From the NCBI GenBank assembly GCA_008690995.1, contig VRMN01000012.1, positions 310,001-374,000 on the forward strand: a stretch of 64,000 bases of DNA. Reading direction: 5' to 3'. The notes under the pieces are model-generated. The model saw only the letters and a list, made by a program, of their open reading frames with translations, searched no databases and had not been told where the DNA came from. Both the position numbers and the translations under genes were made by a program. Position 1 is the first letter of the stretch, and each line of letters begins with the position of its first letter. This document shows positions 19,622-28,208 of this stretch, one piece after another. The stretch is from Porphyridium purpureum. Its lineage: Eukaryota; Rhodophyta; Bangiophyceae; Porphyridiales; Porphyridiaceae.

Positions 19622-22600
19622 TCAAGTCTTCGGGTTCAACTTGGAATTGATGAACCGCGGCCTACTGGAAGGCGCTGAGCCCGCAGCGGGTGCTGCCGTC
19701 GACGGTGGCTGCCAGCCACCGCTAGGTTTTGAGCCCGGTGCACTGCCACTTCCTGGCGCACCTTGCCCTTGTACAAAGCCCCCGCCTACACCGCGAGGAG
19801 CCTCTCCGCGATCCCTTGCAGCAAAGCTAGAAGATCCAAACGCCGAAGTTGCAGTGGCGGGCGCGCGCTCCCTCTCACGAAAGCCAAACCCGCTGCTGCT
19901 GCTGGTGCCAACGACCGACTCCGCCGCACTGGCTCGAACGGGCGTCTTGTACGGCTCGGAGGATGCAGGCGCCGCACCCACGCCCGGTGCCGCACGGCTC
20001 GCGGGCGGTACGTACGTCTGCTTCTTCGACTCGAGACGCTCTTGAACGCGGCGGCGGTCCGCTGCTGCTGCCTCATCCAGTTGCCTCTTCTCTTCCTCTT
20101 CGCGCTGCTTGCGCTCGCGCTCCTCCGCCTCCTCGCGCTCACGCTGCTCTCGCTCTTCGCGTTCTCTGCGCTCCGCCTCTTCGGCACGCTCTTTTTCCTC
20201 TCGCGCCCTGCGAATCGCTTCTTGCCGCTCCCTTGTTTCCTTGGATACCCAGGCCTCCAACTGGGCGCCCACTTGCACCTCGAGCTGATCCTCCAGAAAC
20301 TTGAGGTCGTCCAGCATGCGCAACGTGCGGCGCTTTTCGGCAACGTCGAGCTCATGCCGCTGCTTGGCTTCCTGCAGAATCTGCTCGTGGGCCAGGGTCG
20401 CCAGCCTCATGCGTTCCTGTTTGGCCACTTCAAACTGTTCCTGCACGTATGGTCGAGACACCTCGGACTCTGCGCGGCGCAAATAATCGATTTTTTTCGC
20501 CAATTGCTGGTATTTTTTCTCGAGCTGCTTCTTGGCCTTGATTTCCTCCTCGCGCTTCTTCGTGAGAATCATCTCCCGGTTCAATAGCTCACCGCTCTCG
20601 CCCTTCTTTCCAGACGCTGTGGCGCTGTCCTCGATGATCAGGTCTGCCCCGACTGGCAGGTTTTGATGCGCCGGGAGCCCATTCTCACCCGTCTTGTCCC
20701 CACTCTTTTCCGCCATGCGCTTGGCCTCAATCTCTGCCTTGAGCGCTCGCAACTCGGCCTGCTCCTTCTGCTCCAACTCGCGCGCTCGGCGTTCGATATC
20801 GCGTCGTCGCATTTCCTCCTCGTTCCTCCGCCGCTCCTCCGCCTCGCGCGCGGCGCGCTCCTGCTCCTGTTTGCGCCGCGTCTCACGCTCGAGCTCCAGG
20901 ATCGCGTTTTCTTGTTCCTCCTTGCGCTGCTCAATCATGGCCTTTCGCTGCAGCACCGCTTCATGTTCGGCGGCGGCGCGCAAGCGCGCAATCTTGACCG
21001 CCTTCATCATGTACGCCTTGGCATTCTCCTGCTGCATCGCCAGTGCGGGCGGCGGCGGGGCCTGCGCGCCTTCCTTTGCCATGAGCTGCGTCGCGCGGGT
21101 GAGGCGAGTGGCCAGCTCGCCCAGGTCGGCGCGCATCGTGTCCGCAAACGACGCCGCCGAGTCGAACCGCATGCACTGCGTCTGGTAGTCGATGCGCATG
21201 CTCAGCGAGCGCGTCTTGAGCGCCTCGAGTGTAATCTGCTCGACTTGATCCATCGTGGTAAAGCTGAAAATCGTCTGCAGCCGGTCCAGACGCATCACGC
21301 TGTAAACTTTGCTCAACTGCACCAAAAGGCGGAAGCTCGCGATGCGGCGCAGTCCCTCCGCGTACTCCTTGAGATGCTCATTGCCTTCAATGAACGCCAG
21401 GATGGGCTCCAGCTTCTTGGCCATCGTGGTGGGTGACAACTCGTCTCCCTCGATGAGCGCAAACAGGTCGGTGAGCTCTTCAAAGCACTGCGACGGCAAG
21501 TCACGCTGCGTGATTTCAGCCACAAGTTGTGAGCGCTGCACGGGGCCGGAGGAGTAGTTGTAGCCCAGCAGGGCGGCGGTGCGTTTGAGGCGGGCGTCGT
21601 TCTCCTCGCCCATACCCACCAGCACGCCACCCGCGCCGAGCATCATCTCGCCGCCTTCCGACAGCACGGCGGTCTGTGAGTCGAACGCCGGAATGATGAG
21701 CACGGCGAGAAGCAACTGCGATGCCATGAGCCGCGCTTCCGCCATGGTCAAGTTCTTGTTTTGCTTGATCTGAAGGTTGTACAGCCGCGACGTGGCGCAC
21801 GCGTGGAACAGCAAGTTCTTGCTCACCCAGAACACCTGCTTGAGCTGCTCATAGTACTTGGACAAGGTGGACGCGCGCGGGTTCTTCTTGGACACTGTCA
21901 GAAGCATATGAATATCGTCGATCGTGCGCTGGGCTTCGCCCCAATGCTGGAGCGACATGGCGGTGTCGAGCTGAATGAAGCGGATATCCAGGAAGCGCTG
22001 CATGGTTTCTGGGTTTGTCAGCTGCACATCACTGATGCTTGGCTTGGTTGGCTTGACGTCCCACTTGGCGCGCGGCATTTTGAGCAGGTTGCCCAAGTGC
22101 TGTCGCATCATGTCACACAGGCGGCGGAACTCTAGGAAGCGCGAGTAGCGCTGGCAGAATCCAAACGCGCGCGCCGCAATATCATGGTAGCACGTCTCGA
22201 GCTTTGCCGAGCTCTTCACAATGTCCAGCACCACGCGGTACACCTCCCACATGAAGCGCATCCACGGCACGACCTGCTGACGGTCGACGCGCTCCTTGGA
22301 CAGCTCCTCGCCCGCCGCCTCCATGAGCAGGTTCTCGACGGTTTCAACGCCGATCTCGCCCTCGAGATCCACATCGGCCTCGGACGTGATGGCGAACGAG
22401 TCCTCGACGCTCTTCCTGGCGGCCTCTGTGTAGACTTCAGCCTCATGCACCAACTTGCGCACCACCTCATCCAGCGACACAAAGCCCGCGACCGAGCACA
22501 ATGCTCGGTACTTGTGCAGCGCCTCCTTGACCATTGGCGCGCGGCGCAGCTCCACGCAGAGCGACATGAGCTTGATCATGATGCCTTCGTACATCTTGGA

Positions 22601-22780
22601 CCACGTGCGCTTGCGGTTCTGATTATCCGTGATGATCTCGTACAAGATCGTGCACGCGCGCTCCTTCTGCCCGACGAGAATCAGCTGATCCGCTCGCGAC
22701 AGCGCGTTCTCCGGCTTGATCCCTCCCGGCGGCTGCCGCGGGTTCCAGTTCCACGACCTCATCCCGCCATACCTCGACAT
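19622..22780 (-). CDS. eIF3a: Translation initiation factor eIF3 subunit a
   Basis: Large scaffold subunit of eIF3, which binds the 40S ribosome and other initiation factors. The 1052-residue length is in the family range. N-terminal helical repeats begin KPENALSRADQLILVGQKERA and RTWSKMYEGIMIKLMSLCVELRR. The PCI domain lies in the middle third (YSVMRLDRLQTIFSFTTMDQVEQITL). A very long charged helix of Arg/Glu/Lys repeats (about residues 580-930) forms the spectrin-like region. The C-terminus is Gly/Ser/Pro-rich and ends RFINSKLNPKT. The ATG at 22780 gives MSRYGGMRSWNWNPRQ. No intron is needed across 3.1 kb. Confidence 0.95.
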   Translation of the reverse strand: MSRYGGMRSWNWNPRQPPGGIKPENALSRADQLILVGQKERACTILYEIITDNQNRKRTWSKMYEGIMIKLMSLCVELRRAPMVKEALHKYRALCSVAGFVSLDEVVRKLVHEAEVYTEAARKSVEDSFAITSEADVDLEGEIGVETVENLLMEAAGEELSKERVDRQQVVPWMRFMWEVYRVVLDIVKSSAKLETCYHDIAARAFGFCQRYSRFLEFRRLCDMMRQHLGNLLKMPRAKWDVKPTKPSISDVQLTNPETMQRFLDIRFIQLDTAMSLQHWGEAQRTIDDIHMLLTVSKKNPRASTLSKYYEQLKQVFWVSKNLLFHACATSRLYNLQIKQNKNLTMAEARLMASQLLLAVLIIPAFDSQTAVLSEGGEMMLGAGGVLVGMGEENDARLKRTAALLGYNYSSGPVQRSQLVAEITQRDLPSQCFEELTDLFALIEGDELSPTTMAKKLEPILAFIEGNEHLKEYAEGLRRIASFRLLVQLSKVYSVMRLDRLQTIFSFTTMDQVEQITLEALKTRSLSMRIDYQTQCMRFDSAASFADTMRADLGELATRLTRATQLMAKEGAQAPPPPALAMQQENAKAYMMKAVKIARLRAAAEHEAVLQRKAMIEQRKEEQENAILELERETRRKQEQERAAREAEERRRNEEEMRRRDIERRARELEQKEQAELRALKAEIEAKRMAEKSGDKTGENGLPAHQNLPVGADLIIEDSATASGKKGESGELLNREMILTKKREEEIKAKKQLEKKYQQLAKKIDYLRRAESEVSRPYVQEQFEVAKQERMRLATLAHEQILQEAKQRHELDVAEKRRTLRMLDDLKFLEDQLEVQVGAQLEAWVSKETRERQEAIRRAREEKERAEEAERREREEREQREREEAEERERKQREEEEKRQLDEAAAADRRRVQERLESKKQTYVPPASRAAPGVGAAPASSEPYKTPVRASAAESVVGTSSSSGFGFRERERAPATATSAFGSSSFAARDRGEAPRGVGGGFVQGQGAPGSGSAPGSKPSGGWQPPSTAAPAAGSAPSSRPRFINSKLNPKT

Positions 22781-23261
22781 CCTTCAAGCCTGCCTCTCTC
22801 TCTCTCTCTTTCCCACCCCGACTCCTTTTCTCCCCTCGCCACACCTCCTTCACAACAGCACCCCTTCCTCACCATCCACCGCGGCACACGCCCCTCCCCT
22901 TGACGGCCCCCCCCTCAAACCGCACGTACTCCACAACCACGCGATCACCGTCGGCGCGCCACACTCGCTCTGCATGCACACTTGCTCCAAACCTTCCGAC
23001 GCTGTGTCGCAACCCCCTCGCACCGTACCCCTTCACCCACACGCATGCATGCATGCACACAAACTCACACAATCACACACTCCCACGCACGCCCCGTCCC
23101 GTCCCTCGTGCTACCCCACCTCTCTCCCTCTCCCTCTCACAACAACGCCGTCCCTTCTTCACTCCTTCTTCCTTCTTCCTTTTGCGTTCTCTCCCCTCCC
23201 GCACACGCACCGTCGCCGCCGAACAAACCCAAAAACAAAAAGACCGCTCCATAATAGTCAA

Positions 23262-23700
23262 TAAACCGATAAACCGATAACCGCCCAAACCGATAACCAC
23301 CAGAAAAACGCAGTATCAAAAAGACGCCCAAAACATCAGCAGCCAAGGGGAACCGATAACTGCGTTCCACAAACCGATAGAGATCGGAACATGAACATGA
23401 GAGAAATCTACCAACCAGCCGCTCATATGAATAACACGTGCGGATATACAATGAAGTGCACAGCTCAAGTAAGCCAATCAGTCTTAGTGCAGGAAGAAGA
23501 GAGACCCCGGATCAAGCGACAATCTGCGCTAGCGTGCGAAGTAGTCTCGCCACGGATCATCCATCCTCTTTGAAAGCGTCTGTGGCTCAACCAACGATCA
23601 ATAAGTTGATCAAGCCCAAATCCCAAAAACGCGCCGTGCAAAATCGATAAGCCGATTATCCGATTAGCCTATAAGCCGATAAGCCGATTAGCCGATTGTC
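23262..23700. repeat. Cluster of AACCGATAA / GCCGATTA words
   Basis: Two dense patches, 23262-23380 and 23640-23700, consist largely of 8-9 bp words (AACCGATAA, AAGCCGATT) at short irregular intervals. The same core recurs, often as TTATCGGTT, in other gaps of the window (8890, 34600-34800, 47686, 52092). Function is unknown; transcription factor sites or a decayed satellite are both possible. Confidence 0.6.
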
Positions 23701-24578
23701 TTTAGTAGTCGATGCGAGTGTGGTGTGGAGCGCTTAGCTGCAAAGGAGATGGGTGAAACCGATTGTGCATCAACCGATAACACGTGACTCGTGATGGTCA
23801 CGCAGGGCTTCCAAGAAATCATCAATCGGTAAGCGGGCATTAACCGAATGGTTAAACCGGTTAATCAGAAGATGTCGGGTTGCGGCGGCAGCTGCTGCTT
23901 GCGGGGTGGTGAATGAGTGCGGGTTGGTGTGTTCGTGTGTTGACGTGGCTCTCTGGGGTGTATCAGAAGCGCTGGTTGAAGAATGGCGGCACGCTGCATG
24001 TGGTGGTAGAAGGGCGTGAAGGTGTGTGACGTGGAGTGTGGACGGGAATGGGTTGTTGCGACTGCGGTTCGCAGGCTTGGTGGGGTTGGAACTGCCGCGC
24101 GAGCAGTCGCGCGTCGTCGATGCGAATGTGTAACCGGGTGCGTCTCACAACTCGAGGCCCGGCGTTAACCAAAAACCAGCAGAACCTGAACCGTACATTT
24201 GACAAGAGGCCATGCGGCGTTGTTTGTTATCGAGCGTCAGCAGAGGCGTATCTAGTCTGTTCGGGGAGAAAAGCGAATGTGAGGGGCAAGCTCCGGCGGA
24301 CAACGGCGGCACATGGCTTCGCGCTGCATCTGCGGTTCAACGACGTCCGCCCGGCAGCTGCGACGACGAGCACCTATTTAAGCCACGACCAGACGCGCAG
24401 AAAAAAAAGGACAACCGGCGTCCGACCTGGCGACGCCGTCGTCTATCTCGCTCTCGAAACGCCAGAATGTCGACTATGCAGCAAACACAACCTGTGAAAT
24501 CGCCCCACAAAGTCAAAGAGTCCCTGATTCGTTCACGGTTTCTGCGCAACGCTGCAACGCTCAGGGGCGTCGGCGAGC

Positions 24579-24660
24579 CACTGTACACTATGAACGCAGA
24601 CACTGTACACTATACGTGGAGACACTGTACACTATGAAATGAGGGCACTGTACTTTTTGT
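24579..24660 (+). repeat. Four-copy 22-23 bp direct repeat with CACTGTACACTAT core
   Basis: Units begin at 24579, 24601, 24623 and 24646, each starting CACTGTAC; the first three continue ACTAT and then diverge (AACGCAGA-, ACGTGGAGA- or AAATGAGGG-like tails). The last unit is partial. The conserved half contains the palindrome TGTACA. Spacing near two helical turns would suit a cooperative binding site. Confidence 0.65.
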
Positions 24661-25141
24661 TTTCCTTTAGGGTTGCGTGAATCGGAGCTCAGGAGGCGGA
24701 AGGTTGACAGGGGGGCAGACGGGACGCAATGCAGCAGAGGCGCGGTGCGTGAAGACGGGCCATGTGTTATGTTGGGAGCGTCAGAACAGAACGCTAGGTA
24801 TTCAAGAATTTTCCGCGAATGTATGTCGAGATGGCTGTGATGGGTCATGGCAAGCGGGTGCGGAAAAGTAGAGAGAGGTGTATGGGTTTTGAGAGCGCCT
24901 TTGCGTGGACCGCATGGTCGCGTAGGCGTCAGCACATACTCGTCGCGCTGCATGGGCTGCGCGTGGCAGGGGTGAACTTGGCGTGCTTGAAGATGAGCCT
25001 TGTGCAATCGCGAGCAGTGTGGCGTCTTGAAATAAAAAGATGTGCGACTATCGTTTCGATGACGCAGGGTATTGCGCTGGAAGGGAGGAGCGATGATCGA
25101 TGTGTTGGTTTGGTGGATGTCTCAGGATACGCCCATGTCTT

Positions 25142-25855
25142 TCACAAGTGACGGTAGTTGCTCACGTAGTACTTTGGTCGGCCATCCAGTCTGAAATGGA
25201 GGTAGCTGACACCAGCGCCGCTCGTGCTCAACCACAAGGTGTCGGCCGGGCCCAGTTCGCTCATGCGGTGCGCGGCCGCTTCGCCGACGGCGCGAAATAC
25301 ATCATCACGCACTTGTGCATCGTCGCGGGTCGCGCGCAACCACGGTGCAAGACTCGACGCATCCATGGGTTGACCGGATGGTGGTACCGGCGCCACCAGC
25401 GTCGCGTCACCGCCGAGATTTTTGAATGTGACGACGCGCGCACCGCTCCGCCGCGCGTCGCGGAATTGTACGCTAAAAGTTTGCTCATCCGGCTCGATTC
25501 CTTCCAGCACGGGCGCACGTACCACGCAGAACCGGCTACCGTGCGATGGGTTTTCGTCCGGACGCAAGGGCGTACACTCCCAAAACACACACGCCGCCGG
25601 TCCCAGCGCGTCCGCAGCGCCAAGGATTGTCTCTGCAAGCTCCGCGCGGAACGCAGCGTCGGCCCGGAGCAAAGCAACAAGATCACCGTGGACTTGGAAC
25701 TCGACGCCGCCGCAACCGGCGTCGGCGTGAGCGCCATGAACCCGCGAGATCATGCCGCGCTTCCGGCTATCACGAAGCCAAGACACCGTGACCCACGCGA
25801 CCAGAAATATCGCCGAAAGCCCAATAAATGCGACGACTAGCCCACCGCGTCGCAT
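25142..25855 (-). CDS. Membrane-anchored DUF6940-like protein
   Basis: A 237-residue product from ATG 25855 (a GTG lies one codon upstream). Residues about 5-28 form one hydrophobic segment (LVVAFIGLSAIFLVAWVTVSWL) followed by basic residues, so a signal-anchor is likely. The remaining domain shows blocks I associate with the bacterial/algal DUF6940 family: a FRAELAETIL helix, CVFWECTPL, VVTFKNLGGDATLVAPVP, LAPWLRATRD, and a C-terminal TLWLSTSGAGVSYLHFRLD followed by RPKYYVSNYRHL. Function of the family is unknown. It lies 74 bp downstream of the TMEM223-like gene on the same strand. Confidence 0.6.
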   Translation of the reverse strand: MRRGGLVVAFIGLSAIFLVAWVTVSWLRDSRKRGMISRVHGAHADAGCGGVEFQVHGDLVALLRADAAFRAELAETILGAADALGPAACVFWECTPLRPDENPSHGSRFCVVRAPVLEGIEPDEQTFSVQFRDARRSGARVVTFKNLGGDATLVAPVPPSGQPMDASSLAPWLRATRDDAQVRDDVFRAVGEAAAHRMSELGPADTLWLSTSGAGVSYLHFRLDGRPKYYVSNYRHL

Positions 25856-25929
25856 CACACGCGCTGCCCTTTATTCGCCGTCTGATGTCTACGCCAAAGT
25901 GGCATCCTAGATGCGCAGAGCAAGGCTCA

Positions 25930-27069
25930 CTACCACTTCATGACGCCTGTGTCGTCCTTGGATTTTCTCCACTGCCAGAACCACGTGCGCGGCTTTTCAT
26001 TGCGCGACAAGAGCTCCGTGTGTTCAGACTCAGGGACCTCGTAGTCGTCCAAGAGCTGCAGGAGCCCATGATGGTCAAAGATCGGGCATGCCCTCAAATC
26101 GATCGTAAACGTCCGCGACGCTGTCAGAGGCAACGGCTCGCTTGCATATTGAGAAGAGGTCAGTTCGTCGCTGGCTTGCGCGCCTTGTGAGTTCCTCTTG
26201 GCCATTCGCGTCGTTGCTGCTGCATAGTGCCACGGTCGGACAGACTTTGTCTTTGGTCGAGAACTGGCGGCGGTCGCGGCGTCGATGTTTGACGCTGCTT
26301 TCGCTGTGGGCGACGTTTCCTGTGTCTCTGGGAGAACAAACAACGAAATGTATCGCAATCGCTCGTGTTTGCGAGCCTGCACACGGTCATCGCGCACAGA
26401 CTCAATGCGCTCATGACGCATGCGGAGACGGCTCAATGGAAACGCCTCATAGTTTAGCGAGCGCCCGCCGTGCCACTTGTACGTGCCGACCTCTAGAAAT
26501 TCTGGCCTTTCCGCGAAACGCAGCTCCACTAGGCGGCCTTCCACGATCTTGTGCGACGCCCGTTGCAGCATAAAAGTCACGAGCGCGACCTGGATGACAG
26601 CCAGAAGCATGCGTTCCTTGGACAACCGTTCCTTCATTCTACTGAACAGGTGCTGTAACGCACCGTCCCAATCTTGAGCCGCTACTTCCATGTCTAATCG
26701 GGCCGGGCCTAGCTCAGATGCCAGGGTTGCCGGCTGGTCCATGCCGTCCGACATCGGCCGCGGCTGGTCGACTCTAAAGTCATTCTCTGGGCCTTCTTGG
26801 CGTTCCTCAGTCGCGTCCACCACCGCGTCCAACGACGGTGCCTGCCCCGGCGCCTGCTGCTTGCCCTCACTATTCACCCAGAACGCGAAGAACACACTGA
26901 TGGACAAGCCCTGCATGGCCGCCAACACTTTCGTGAAGCGGTAAAACGCAAACTCGTTGCGGCGGATCAGCACGCGGTGTACATTCCAGGTTGGCCGCTG
27001 CTGCGGCGCCAGCGACCCTGGCGTGCGCGCGCCCGCGTAGATGCGGCGCACCAACACACGCAGCGCCAT
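25930..27069 (-). CDS. TMEM223/TMEM186/TMEM70-type mitochondrial membrane protein
   Basis: A 379-residue protein with a basic N-terminus (MALRVLVRRIYAGARTP) suited to mitochondrial import. A first membrane segment comes after RNEFAFYRFTKVLAAMQG (about residues 45-66), and a second at about 158-172 (LAVIQVALVTFML). The pattern 'short polar FYRF block, TM, loop, TM, then a beta-rich GRLVELRF...GTYKWHGGRSLNYEAFPLSRL domain' resembles the TMEM70/186/223 family, whose members assemble cytochrome oxidase, complex I or ATP synthase. The loop between the helices (about 90 residues) and the C-terminal region (about 265-379) are longer than usual. No catalytic motif. Family membership is a pattern-based inference. 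Confidence 0.45.
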   Translation of the reverse strand: MALRVLVRRIYAGARTPGSLAPQQRPTWNVHRVLIRRNEFAFYRFTKVLAAMQGLSISVFFAFWVNSEGKQQAPGQAPSLDAVVDATEERQEGPENDFRVDQPRPMSDGMDQPATLASELGPARLDMEVAAQDWDGALQHLFSRMKERLSKERMLLAVIQVALVTFMLQRASHKIVEGRLVELRFAERPEFLEVGTYKWHGGRSLNYEAFPLSRLRMRHERIESVRDDRVQARKHERLRYISLFVLPETQETSPTAKAASNIDAATAASSRPKTKSVRPWHYAAATTRMAKRNSQGAQASDELTSSQYASEPLPLTASRTFTIDLRACPIFDHHGLLQLLDDYEVPESEHTELLSRNEKPRTWFWQWRKSKDDTGVMKW

Positions 27070-28208
27070 CGTCCCTCCTTCTTACTTGAGTATGTTTAGG
27101 CGCTCGACACGTTTGTTTTACTCCTGCGACTACGAGGCTGTGAATAGTGAGTCATTGTGGCGACGACTTGCGAGTGTTCTTCAAAAAGGCATGCAACACA
27201 CAGGCCTCAAGTTTATGTTTCCGTGATCTTACACCGTCCAATGTGCCCGTCCTCCTCGCGGACGTGGCACGATGACAACGGATCGTGGACGGATTGGCTG
27301 ATTCTAGCCTTCTCCGGAATCACGAACGTGCCGCGCCAACGCCCTTTCGGACGAGGCCGTTTCGACTGTACCGACTTCGGAGCGCATAGATCCAATGCCG
27401 GCGTGTCCATCAAGGATGCAGCAGGCGAACACAGGAATCGTCAAACCAACGCCACCGGCGGAACAAGCGTGGTACACGCCTTCATTTCCGTTGCGGCGCA
27501 AAACAAAGACTATCCACTCACATCAGTGCCGACCTGCTTCACGCAGATAATGCCACTCGCTCCTCATCCAAATCCTCTCACATCTATCCAACCCACTCTG
27601 CCTGTCGTCCGATGCGCTCTCCGCTCAATGACCGCATGGTTGCTCTGATGCGTATCACATTCCTTTGAAATTCTTTAATATTTTATATTAAAATATGGTA
27701 ATATAATAATATTCTTGTAATGCAGGAATGCGGGAATCGGTTTGGGACGGAATTGAATCTGGCTCAATGGCGCATTGACCGGAAAAATCTCGGTGTCCAT
27801 GATTGATACATGCATTTGTATATCAGTGTGTTTGTGCGGCGAGTCACTAAAAGAGTCCATAGACCTTACAGAATCGATGCACAGTATATTGCTCTATCTT
27901 GGATAGTAAGTCTGTCTGTCAGTAGTATAGAAAAGAAAGCGGGGTCAAATGCAGCATTGAAGCAAAAGGAAGAACGCATGTGTGTTTCGGCAAGTGTGGA
28001 CCGTGACAAAAGGATGCCACTGGAGTCGTATGCTGAGAACGATGCTATGGCATGACGAGGTTTAGACGGCATATCGCGCGCATACGCACAGCTTGTGTAT
28101 TTAAGGTGTGTTTGCGCCGAGACATGATGTTGAAATAAGCTGCACTTGGTGTGTGTCCACAGCACAGAACAAGTTTGCGCAAGGTATGTTCTGAATGGTA
28201 TTGAAAAG
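27070..28208. other. Divergent intergenic region with one protein-like minus-strand frame
   Basis: About 1.1 kb between two divergent genes. On the minus strand, a frame ending at 27213 reads as ordinary protein over about 55 codons (KRPRPKGRWRGTF, FVIPEKARISQ, SSCHVREEDGHIGRCK) but its open frame lacks a supported upstream part. It could be the last exon of an intron-containing gene, with a GTGAGT donor-like site near 27532. AT-rich sequence fills 27665-27720. No domain is recognised. Confidence 0.3.

Larger units (their letters stand above)
22781..25141. other. Long intergenic region with motif repeats
   Basis: About 2.4 kb without a recognised gene. It is pyrimidine-rich at 22790-23220 and carries many AACCGATAA/CGATAA words (23262-23380, 23640-23700, 23755-23880). 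A four-copy 22-23 bp direct repeat lies at 24579-24660. An ATG-initiated frame of 141 codons at 24212-24637 has no recognisable domain and ends inside the direct repeats, so it is not called. Confidence 0.5.

Noticed and set aside
24579-24660. CRISPR-like direct repeats
   Set aside because: Only four short copies, no unique spacers of constant size separate from the repeats, and the surrounding DNA is eukaryotic.
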